From: Vitrella brassicaformis
Lineage: Eukaryota; Sar; Vitrellaceae
Direction: 5' to 3'
NCBI GenBank assembly: GCA_001179505.1
Contig: CDMY01000700.1
Coordinates: 1-29,058 of the forward strand
Length of the DNA: 29,058 nt
In this document: one piece after another, positions 11,596-19,776 of the stretch
Numbering within the stretch: the first letter of the stretch is position 1
Layout of the letters: the number at the start of each line of letters is the position of its first letter
Position numbers and translations under genes: made by a program
The notes under the pieces: model-generated
What the model saw: only the letters and a program-made list of their open reading frames with translations
What the model was told of the DNA's origin: nothing
The model's database searches: none

Positions 11596-12778
11596 ATCGT
11601 GGCGGCAGGGGCGAGCAGGGAGGTCGGTGGACCGAGCCAGAATGAGCTTTTTGCTCAACCTGGCTGTAGTCGTGAGGATGGTCGGGTCGGCATGCCGACG
11701 TCGATGCTTTCGCTGTGCCCGGCGGACGTCGGCAAGCCGCATCTCAACGGCAGACCGCGGCTGATCGCTACGTCACGTCCACCATCTGGCGGGTCGAAGA
11801 TGGTCGAGTCGCCTTCCTGCCAACAGTATTCGAGCGTTCCCCTCAGGCCTCCGGCTACCAAGGCGGGCCTGGATGATCGGCGCCCAGAGCTTGCTATGGC
11901 AGAGAGCGGGTGAGTCAGTGGGAGGCGACACGTGTGAAGTGGGTGATGCGGCTGTGTGGCATGCAGTGTCGCTTCGTCTTCTTCTCTTGCCCTCACTCAC
12001 GCCTTGGCTGGAGGGTCGGCGGACGCTGAGATGGGAAAGGAGGCTGGCCAGCTCAATGGCGACTGGAATGAGTACATCGATGCCATGAAGGCCTCGCAGC
12101 GGCCTGATCTGCTGGCTGTGGTGCCCTTCTTTGAACACGTAAGCAGGCCCGTCTGCATGTCGTGCATCTGACCATTGTTGCATGTTGCCTGTTTGTCTGC
12201 AGGGTGAGGGTCAGAGTCTGCCTCCAAGTGAGGTGCTGGCGACTCTACGCGACGACCGCACTGTGTTGTGTGAGGCCATGGGTGTGGCCCACCCCGCCAC
12301 GATTCTCGACCTCCACGCCTTCCTCACGGCGGGCGGAGACATCGACAAGATGGAGAGGGGCATGATGGCTGGGGCCGACCGAGACTTCGCGGCCCTCAGC
12401 CGCATGGACGCCCTGTGGCTGTCTCGCGCTCTCAAGGACCACCACGAGCAGGACGGTGCCCTGAAGGCGGCCATCGAGCAACTGGCAGACATTATCCTGA
12501 GGGCAAGTCGATGCAACGCCACACGTCTGGATGTCATTGTGCGTTTTGTGTGTCAGCTGGAGATCTCTGGGTCGAGTCTGCTGCGTGTGTGCAAGTACCG
12601 CAGCAGCGGGTCGTCCCCCCCGACATCCACGACCTCACATGCCGACCGGCAGCTGAGTGTGGAGGAGGAGGTGGTGCGTGAGATGGGCCTGGAGCTGCCG
12701 CTGAGGGTCTACATCAAAGTCAGACACGTACTCAAGAAGGCACTCGGAGACATAGGGGCACTGACCATGGCCGACTGA
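7066..12778 (+). CDS. Large nuclear protein with three AP2-like modules, AT-hook-type basic regions and a SWIRM-like C-terminus (about 1,471 aa)
   Basis: Probable DNA-binding or chromatin regulator. Exons: 7066-7108, 7190-7652, 7825-7987, 8072-8116, 8182-8223, 8292-8351, 8428-8496, 8560-8598, 8689-8772, 8847-8927, 9004-10444, 10560-10717, 10795-11194, 11269-11340, 11402-11909, 11967-12138, 12203-12778; phases match throughout. The N-terminus is proline/alanine-rich. Eight tiny exons then encode a charged helical/coiled-coil region. The large exon holds an AP2-like unit (residues ~490-577: LGVCPWRP, PWAKVRVCF, FHTSQWPMKEAYREAIKIR), followed by PKRRKRRQ, a likely nuclear signal. A second unit lies at ~640-710 and a third at ~806-885. 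Units 1 and 2 share an L.P.P.(D/E)Q.D..L...DW tail. Then come RGRGRGRSRVGRPPK (AT-hook-like), GGGRKRRRKVKRDE, polyQ at ~1108, and a C-terminal LSVEEEVVREMGLELPLRVY helix resembling SWIRM. Exon 2 may hide another intron (about 7475-7570). The family calls are by eye; AP2 is moderately and SWIRM weakly supported. Confidence 0.72.
11566..11595 (+). repeat. CAG trinucleotide repeat coding for polyglutamine
   Basis: Ten glutamine codons, nine CAG and one CAA, lie in the AP2-like protein gene after a DYQAFLSFMRQRE helix. The CAA interruption is typical of somewhat stabilised repeats. Confidence 0.95.
12505..12558 (+). other. Candidate GC-AG intron, 54 bp, in frame
   Basis: Within the last exon of the AP2-like gene, CTGAGG is followed by GCAAGTCGATG, a textbook GC donor (AG|GCAAGT). 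The segment ends in TTTTGTGTGTCAG before CTGGAGATC, the same acceptor type as the other introns here. It is 54 bp long, a multiple of three, and has no stop, so retained and spliced forms both keep frame and differ by 18 residues. Confidence 0.55.
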
Positions 12779-13134
12779 CTGACATGAACCAGCTTGCCCA
12801 TCAGGTCGTCGCCTTTTTTCATTGTGTGGTGGGGAGGTGGGGAGATGGATCGGTGGATAGATCGGTGGATGAGTGTTTCTGGCATGCTTTATGATGCAAG
12901 TGGGTCAATGATGACCGCGCTGCATGTGTTGGCGAACATTGACGTGCAGATGAACACACTGGAACTCCCGCCTGCATGTGGCACGAGTCTATTCAACAGT
13001 CAGAAACACTAACATGCTTGCAGCACACGCACAGCAAGTCAACGGCTGTGTTTCCACTACACTCACGCGCAAACACAGCTACCTGAGACAAAACCACACG
13101 ATCCGGCGTCCCATCTGGCTGTCTTGTCGCTGGC
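12779..13134. other. Convergent intergenic spacer
   Basis: This is the 3' flank shared by the plus-strand AP2-like gene and the minus-strand F-box/LRR-like gene. It contains a GGATCGGTGGATAGATCGGTGG direct repeat-like stretch near 12846-12868 and otherwise nothing I can assign. Confidence 0.5.
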
Positions 13135-15155
13135 TTACCACTCCGGCCGTTTATTGGCGTCTCTCGATGGTGATGCTGCCGCTCTCGATGGCCATGGTGT
13201 ATGGTGTGCTGAGCAGGTTGAACACGGCCAGCTGCGAGTGGAAGAGCCTTTGGACAGGCGACCTGACAGGCAGCAATGCCAAATGCGATGGACGTTCTCT
13301 CTCCCTCTCTCTCTTCCTCTTGCTGCGTACCAAGGACAGCGATGTGCACCTCGTCGACTGGCGGCAAGTCGTGCTTTGCCCACTTGACCAGGGGATCCCT
13401 GCCGGGGAATCCCCGCGGCCAAGGATGGGAGTTGTCAGACAACAGAATGCCCCGCACCGGGATGTTGATCTCCACAGAAAATCGCCTTCCCTCCTGTCCG
13501 CCCATCTGGCCCGTGAGCGCCTCCAGGAAGGTCACGGCTTTGCTTGGCGCTTCTCTGTCGTAGGGGTACACGGACGTCCCGAAACACAGGCGGCGGCACT
13601 TGGGCATCGAATTGGCGACTGTCTTGACGAGGCCGTCGAGCTGGGTCTCCCGGACGAAGTAATTGCTGCAGCGGAAAGTGTCGGCGCGCGGGAAGAAGAT
13701 CATGTTTGCGGCAGCATCGGGATCCGTCAAGCTGCCGGGCCCTGTGTGGTCGAAGCACACGCCGTCAGCGAGCGAGGCAGACTTACGAACGATCTTCTGC
13801 ACCTGATTGCATAGACACCGACAGTCAGACAAACAGCCAAGGGAAGAATTCACGAGATTGTTGGTCTGCATCCATTGTACGCCACCCAACCCACCTGACG
13901 TGACTCATTCTTCATCCACCCGATGAGCTCCAGGTCCATCTCGCGTCGACCTCTCCTGCCTGCTGCCGAGTCGACCTCGACCAGCTGCGGCTTCTGGAGG
14001 GCATCTGGGTGCATGACCTGCTCCGACAGCAGTGCCACCTCCCGCAACGCCGCCTTCTGCATCGCGCCACCGATGTTCCACGCGATGGACAGCTCCCGAA
14101 GCGTCCTACGGCACCCACGGTCGAGCAGAGCTTGGCGTAAGCTGGCCAGGTGGTCCTCCAAGGCAGCGACACTGCTCCCGATACGTGACTGCAGCTTGAG
14201 GGGGCCGATCGACCTCAACCGGGCGAGGGAGTGGCCGGTGGGAAGCATGCCGAGCACCTCAGTCTTCTCGTGGATGCAGCCGTCACTATCGAGGACCTCC
14301 AGGTGCTCACATCCGCTCGCCCACTCGGCAATATGCTCCTCGGCCTCACAGCCGTGATCCGTGAAGGTCATGACGCGAAGCGATGGCGTGCGCCACTGTC
14401 GGCGGCTGAGGAGGAAGCTCACTATCGTGCAGGGCAGGCGCCGCATCTCCTCGAGGTTGGACAGGTCGACGGGCGAGGGGGGAGGATCGCCAGGCTGGAC
14501 TGACGGGATGTCGAAAAAACGACATGGCCTTCCATCGGTGTCTCCCTCGAAGCTGAGGACCTTGATGGACGAAGCGGGAGACGACCCCTCCTGAAGCTCG
14601 CTCCGTGCTCTCCTGGCCTGCGCGTTCCCCTCAATGACGGAGACCCAAATCCAGTCACACCAGGTGGCGTGGAAGCTGCCGTTCTGGTCTTTGGGGCAGA
14701 TGACGTAGATGTGTGTGAGGTTGATCATGCGCTGTCCCCATCTGTGCGCCACCTGCGGCGGCATCTTCTCCCAGATGTGCCGCACGCCGCCCTTGTTCGA
14801 TCCGTCAATGATGAGGTGGGTGCAGTTGGCGGCCGCCCAGCTGAAGACGGTGTGGCCGAGGGCTGGTGCTATGCGCGTCAGCTGCCATGGCTGATGGTAG
14901 CCGAACAGGGTCGCCAGCTCATCGGGGGAGAGGCGAAGGGACGCCTGATTGATGCAAAAGCAGAGGAATGGGACCAGAAGGATGCAAAGAGGATGGCGAA
15001 TGGATTCTCTGTCTGTCTGATCTCACCGGTTCGTTGCTGGTCGGCTGCTTCCCCGACACATGGATCAGTCGGAATGCAGGCGCCGACGTGACAGCCTCTG
15101 CATCAGCCACAGTGCCGTGAAACATCATCAGCACCACCCACAAACAACAGGACAA
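13135..15155 (-). CDS. F-box/LRR-like hypothetical protein, ends uncertain
   Basis: Exons read (minus): 15155-15027, 14944-13895, 13802-13331, 13262-13135, giving about 592 aa with matching phases. The main exon begins ASLRLSPDELATLFGYHQPW, then a helical segment of F-box flavour. Irregular leucine-rich stretches follow (INLTHIYVICP, CEHLEVLDSDGC, LRELSIAWNIG), consistent with a degenerate LRR-type fold. The function is not recognised, and the F-box call is weak. Both ends are odd. At the 3' end a more protein-like frame (LAVFNLLSTPYTMAIESG, stop at 13151) is one base out of phase with the spliced frame. At the 5' end two exon-like pieces (15473-15414 starting MSADASVLLQGLQRLHEDVK, and 15237-15194) do not join in phase. 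A decaying gene or an assembly indel would explain both. Confidence 0.5.
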
Positions 15156-15193
15156 ATGGCAACTCTCTCTTCGTTGTGGTTGGTTTTTATCAC

Positions 15194-15473
15194 CTCTGCA
15201 GCACTCGGTTGATCTGGCCGTGTTTCAGCTGCGGCAGCTGCAGCCTCATTGGCGAGTGCATGTACGGCCGCATCGACCGCAGATTCGGCAAGGGAGAGAT
15301 GACTGGCCGCCGAAAAGAGCCACGCACTACCACTACTCCGGTTCTCCGACCGTGCCTGACGAGGATCAAGTCAAAGGGTCCACTGATGAGATGTATGCCT
15401 TGCTTGTTCTCACCTTGACGTCCTCATGCAGCCGCTGGAGGCCTTGAAGTAAGACACTGGCGTCGGCAGACAT
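15194..15473 (-). other. Possible upstream exons of the F-box/LRR-like gene
   Basis: Minus-strand 15473-15414 reads MSADASVLLQGLQRLHEDVK and ends at a GTGAGA donor. Minus-strand 15237-15194 reads LPQLKHGQINRVLQ between a GCTGCAG acceptor and a GTGATA donor. They look like genuine coding sequence and point at the gene downstream, but joining them to the frame at 15097-15027 is off by one base. They may belong to an alternative first-exon set or to a disrupted 5' end. Confidence 0.35.
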
Positions 15474-15599
15474 CTGACGAACAGCGAAGACTGTCAGCTT
15501 TTTTCTTTTTGTATCTTCTGAGCCCCACCTTGCCGATGTTGAGGGAAGAACGACAGTATATTCACCCGTTAAACACGACCGCCGATCAGAAACACAACA

Positions 15600-17000
15600 C
15601 TGGTGTCGTATGTTGCCCCCCTCGGCGGAGCTCCTTGCGGCTGCCCGGCGAGAGGATGACGCGCTGGTGGACGCTTTTGCCCAGGTCCTCACTGTGGGTT
15701 CTGTCGACGAGGCGACCAAAAGGCAGCTGCAGCTGTGTTTGAGGGGAGGGGGCTTTGGGGCGGGGTCACTCGAGCGGAGAGCACCGGCAGCTTTTCTGGG
15801 GTCGGTGGCGATGACTGTTGGGGATGTAATGGAGCGATTTAGCGACCGGCCGTGGATGCCGCAAGGGACAGAAGCTTCCTGACCGTGCAGTGGCTCGCCC
15901 AGGCAGCATCTACTCTCTCTTCGCTTCGCGCATCCCTCCCATCCATCACCATCCCCTCTCTCTCCGACATGATGACCCGCCCTTACCCTCATCTGCAGCA
16001 CCGACTGACGGCCGCGCTGGTTGCGCAGGATGGGGAGGCGTTGCGTGCTCTCTTCCCGGCCGACAGCCGGGCGCGGGGACGCCTACTTAGCTGCCAGGGC
16101 CCTATGTCATGCGGATGGCTGACGGCGGTGCCGGCATATTCCCGCTACGACCACCGCACGTGCCTCAACAACTTTCAGTTCCGCACGCAAGCGGCCGTAT
16201 GCCTCGGTTTGCCGCTTCCACTTGCCCGACTCGGCCGGGTGTGTGCATGTGGGGCAGCGGTCGACGAGTTTGGTGACCACTTTTTCCTCTGCCCCCTTGG
16301 CGCCAGCCAGCGCATTCTGAAGCATAATCTCCTCCGCGACACCTTCGTCGATCTCTTGGCAGAGGTCGGCATTCCTGCGCAGACTGAGGTGCCCCTGCGC
16401 GCGCTCGGCATGACGCCGCCAAACGCGGACCCCAACAACCAGCGGATGGACATCTTCTTTGTGGCTGATGGCGTCGGCTATTTGTGTGATGTCACGGTGA
16501 CCCACCCCCTCCGCCCTGACGACTCAGCCGTCGTCTCCCATCAGCGGATCCGCCGGGAGAATGCCCAGTTGCCTGGGGGGACCGCTGCCCGACATGCGGA
16601 GCGGCGGAAGGAGCTGCTGTATGGATCGACGGTGCGCGCGGTGCCCGGCTACGTGTTTGTCCCTCTCGCTGCCGAGACGTGCGGCCGATGGGGACAGCAG
16701 ACCATCGACTTGCTGCACAAACTGGCTCGCCGCCGTGCCCCCTTACCGGCCTGCTGTGAGGAGGATCGGGCGTCGTTTTATGCGGGTTTCATGAGCCGCT
16801 GGGCGCAGCGTCTCTCGGTGGCCCTCGCCCAATGGAATGCCTGTCAGCTTTCCTATCGGGCTCACTGTGCAGCAGAGGCGCAAGCCCAGCAGCGGGCGAG
16901 TGCATTTCCGGAGGACCTCATCTCCCGTGGCCCCTATCGCCCGCACTTCCGTCTGTTTTTTGCTCAAGACCGGCCGTGATAGTCAGGGCCGGTGGGGTGG
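15600..17000 (+). mobile_element. 5'-truncated non-LTR retrotransposon fragment with restriction-like endonuclease
   Basis: Only the region downstream of the reverse transcriptase is present. In the first reading frame the motif LCLRGGGFGAGSLERRAPAA is the post-polymerase GG(L/F)G-type block common in such elements. After a frameshift come RLLSCQGPMSCGWLTAVP, a CCHC-type cluster in CACGAAVDEFGDHFFLC, and RMDIFFVADGVGYLCDVTV, which fits the PD-(D/E)XK core (R.D...DVT) of the restriction-like endonuclease of R2/NeSL-type elements. The absence of the polymerase domain fits 5' truncation during target-primed insertion. The exact boundaries are not visible: the 5' edge is placed just before 15610, and the 3' edge may reach the repeats near 17370. 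Confidence 0.75.
15610..16979 (+). pseudogene. Retrotransposon ORF remnant (post-RT region, zinc cluster, endonuclease), frameshifted
   Basis: The reading starts in one frame (15610-15840, ending around VGDVMERFSD). It must shift by one base near 15843-15880 to continue as PAVDAARDRSFLTVQWLAQ through to the stop at 16977-16979. Without the shift the first frame stops at 15880 and the second has a TAG at 15840-15842. The downstream part alone is an intact 375-codon frame with the zinc cluster at about 16239-16293 and endonuclease residues at about 16438-16512. It is therefore a dead or partial copy, or possibly a host-retained endonuclease-like ORF. The single frameshift makes decay the simpler reading. 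Confidence 0.7.
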
Positions 17001-17777
17001 GGTGTGTGTGGGTAGGTTACATCGGTGTCAGTGCGTAGGGTGACGGGTTCGTCTGGGTATTCTGTATCGTACGGCTATGGGCTTTGCGGTTATCGCCGTT
17101 CGCTTGTCGGTGCTGGTTGTGTGTGCCACCGAGTGGGATGTCCATGTGGGTGTTTTGGTCAGTGCGCAGATGCGGTCGTCATGTTGGACCCATAGATCAG
17201 ATGTCTGGTCGTCCCCCTTTCATTTCAACGCCTCCTCAGAAACACAAAGGGCATTCATGGAAACGATTAGCAGCCCTGCAAAAACGGGACCAGGGCGGAA
17301 GTCGGCACATCACATTTTTGCAGTGAAGTGATGATTTCATTGCTTCACATTTTTGCAGTGAAGCAATGAATGTGGATGAGTCTTATCACATGTATGAGTG
17401 GCAGGTCAGGTCTCTTCCACGACAACAGCCCACTAGCGTGATACGTTGACGAGCTGTCGGTACCACACGCACACACAAGCCCGCCATGGGGCCATCAGAG
17501 AAACCTCCCAATACATAATGAAGCTCACATCATACAAATCACATCAGAACTCAACAGACAAGTGGTGTGCAAACCGTCTTTCAGCTTTTGCGGAAACAAG
17601 ACACGGAAAAAACTCATTCAACATGCGAAAGAAAGGTGGATATTTCTCTGCTGATCTGTCAAGCAGGCAGCTGACGAATATATGAAAAGAAAATCACGCA
17701 GTAGTCAAAGCGTTCTCCCGGCTGGTCCTGAATCCCCTCTTCCTGGTCTCCCTGCATGGGGCTTTCAATCGTCCCCC
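16980..17777. other. Intergenic spacer downstream of the retroelement fragment
   Basis: Between the retroelement stop and the convergent glycosyltransferase stop. The first 400 bp may be the element's 3' UTR. It contains the paired CACATTTTTGCAGTGAAG repeats described separately. From about 17440 on, the sequence is more AT-rich with no credible ORF or RNA gene. Confidence 0.45.
17308..17368. repeat. Direct repeat containing a perfect 11-bp hairpin
   Basis: CACATTTTTGCAGTGAAG occurs twice, about 35 bp apart (17311 and 17346). The second copy lies in a perfect inverted repeat: CATTGCTTCAC (17338-17348), loop ATTTTTGCA, GTGAAGCAATG (17358-17368). The first copy forms only a weaker stem. It sits about 350 bp after the retroelement stop codon and could be the element's 3' end or an unrelated small repeat. 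Confidence 0.85.
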
Positions 17778-19108
17778 TCATGTGCTATCAAACCGTCGGA
17801 TTGTGAAGCACCGCGGTCTCCAGTTGTCTCCTCTTTCGGGGAACCAAGTCCACCACGGCTGTTTCTCCGTCGCTGGCGGCTTTCCGTCGGCTGTGTACCA
17901 CTGATAGTGATTCTTCCACTGCCCGCTGAACTGGTGAATGAGAAAGGCATCGGGATGGCTGCAGCGACGCGTCGCATGCGAATGCGGTTGGCCCGCTGCG
18001 AATCGATTGACACTCAGTAGCCGCACATCGCCCACGACGCGGTCCTGTGGACGGGCTGTTGAATGAGCCTCGATGACCGTCTCCTTCCCCATGCCGAAAA
18101 GATACATGTACTCGAGGATGGCGTCCGTCCATGTTATCGGCCCAGTGAGGAAGACGGCGCTGGTGTCTGAGGCGCCGGCAGCCTTAATTTCCTCCACTTT
18201 GTGCTTGATCCGCATCAGAGTCGTAAGGGGAATAGCGTGTCGCGGTGCAAACGCGTAACTCCACTGCATTTGCCAAAGGACAGCAGAGGGAGGGCATGAG
18301 AATGGGGAGTGTAATGGTACCTGTGCGAACTCCAGCTTCCCGCCGTCAGCCTTTTCGACACCAATCAAGCCTGCACAAACTCGCCGACTAACTCACATGC
18401 CGTCTGCACAGTCAAGTCACTCTCACCTCTTGTGTTGCTGTCGCTCAGCAGCTCATCCAGTGGCCGCCGACAGTGGATATCTGAGTCCATGAAGAGCCCG
18501 CCACGGTCATACACTATCAAGTACGACCAAAAGTCCTGCTCAGACAGAGCAGCGAGAGGCCGTACAGGCTCATGGTGGTGCTGGTCTGCTGACGACGAAC
18601 CTTCTTTTCGATGACGTTCTTGAAGAAGCCCCACACGTCAAGCAGTTCAGGAAACCCTTCTGTGACGTACTCGTCCATCCCGCTGTCGTCGTAGACATTG
18701 AAGTTCCAGCCAGGATTCACCCTCTTGCACCTGGCGAGATTCTCCCGCTGCCACTTCTTCATGGTGTTCTTGTCTTTGACGGTCAGGAAGACCTGAAACA
18801 GACAAGCGGGCAGATAGACGCGCAGACAGGCAGACGATGATGACAGTAACTGTTGCAGACGCACGCTCTGAGCCATCCTTATTATTAGACACCTGCCGGG
18901 GTATCGTGGTGCCATTGCTGGATGAACTGCTGGCGATTGTCGCATCATCATCATCAAGAACAGCGCCATGGAGATGGCGGAGGAGGGCGGGCGGAGCGAC
19001 AGAGGCCGGCTCTTGCAGGGGACACGCTACTTCAACTCGGTGGGCGAACCAAGTGAAGGCTGCGAAGGAGAAGAGCACGAGGCCGAGAAGCGCGGGAAGC
19101 AGCGACAT
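17778..19108 (-). CDS. GT32 family (OCH1-like, DXD-motif) glycosyltransferase, type II membrane protein, 350 aa
   Basis: Likely a Golgi sugar transferase using a nucleotide sugar. Exons (minus): 19108-18893, 18792-18601, 18535-18427, 18370-18321, 18263-17778; all phases match. The protein begins MSLLPALLGLVLFSFAAFTW, a signal anchor preceded by no charge block, then a Ser/Asp-rich stem. The catalytic domain starts IPRQVFLTVKDKNTMKKW with NPGWNFNVYDD. The metal-binding motif is in DRGGLFMDSDIHCRRPLDEL, where DSD is the DXD triad. Later landmarks are WSYAFAPRHAIP, FLTGPITWTDAI and HQFSGQWKNHYQ, the expected C-terminal GT32 blocks. The linkage and acceptor cannot be told. The ATG at 19108 is chosen because the signal anchor starts there; an in-frame ATG lies further upstream, in a less protein-like stretch. 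Confidence 0.87.
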
Positions 19109-19776
19109 GCAAGAAGAATTCCAACGGCTGCACGGTGTAAATTTGCTCGTCTTCAGGGTCAGTGAGTCAGGCAGTGGCTGGCCTCGGCACAGCCATGAAC
19201 ACCACAGTGACCACACCCAGCTCGTCTGCGTGCAATGCACTCACGAGCACAAGACTACGCATCCCCTCTCACGACATGTAAACATCATCACATACAGCGA
19301 AAAATCGCCTCCAGGCTCAGCCTGTCTTTGTTCTGTCACATTGATGCAGCATTGCATCTGTGAGAAAGTGCTCATACGTCTACGCCCTACCTACCCGTCC
19401 ATCCATCCATCGCGAAACACAGTACGAAACAAGCACTAGTCAGCATGGCTCCCGCTCTCACTGACTGGCTCACGACACCACCCCACACCCAGCTACGTCA
19501 AAACGCGACACGCGTACAATCAATATGAAACGCAACAGAACACAGCACCACACAACACGCGTCACATACATGACACGGATATGGATGTGATAAAGAGCAC
19601 CCATCCCATCTGTACGTGCGTGACCCACAACGCGCCCGGCCCACGCGATGAAGAGCGGTAGACATTCCGCGTCATCAAACACACACACACACATCGCATA
19701 CATGCATCACACCATCAAACACAGCACACTTTCTGTCTTGCTCACCCAGCCGCCCAGCCAACCAAGGAGCCACCCT
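19109..19776. other. Intergenic spacer
   Basis: Upstream of the glycosyltransferase and downstream of the PAS protein gene (both minus strand). It includes a short CA repeat (about 19679-19694) and no credible gene in either strand. Confidence 0.5.

Noticed and set aside
12978-13814. Plus-strand 278-codon ORF
   Set aside because: Antisense to the third exon of the F-box/LRR-like gene, which has better composition and proper splice sites.
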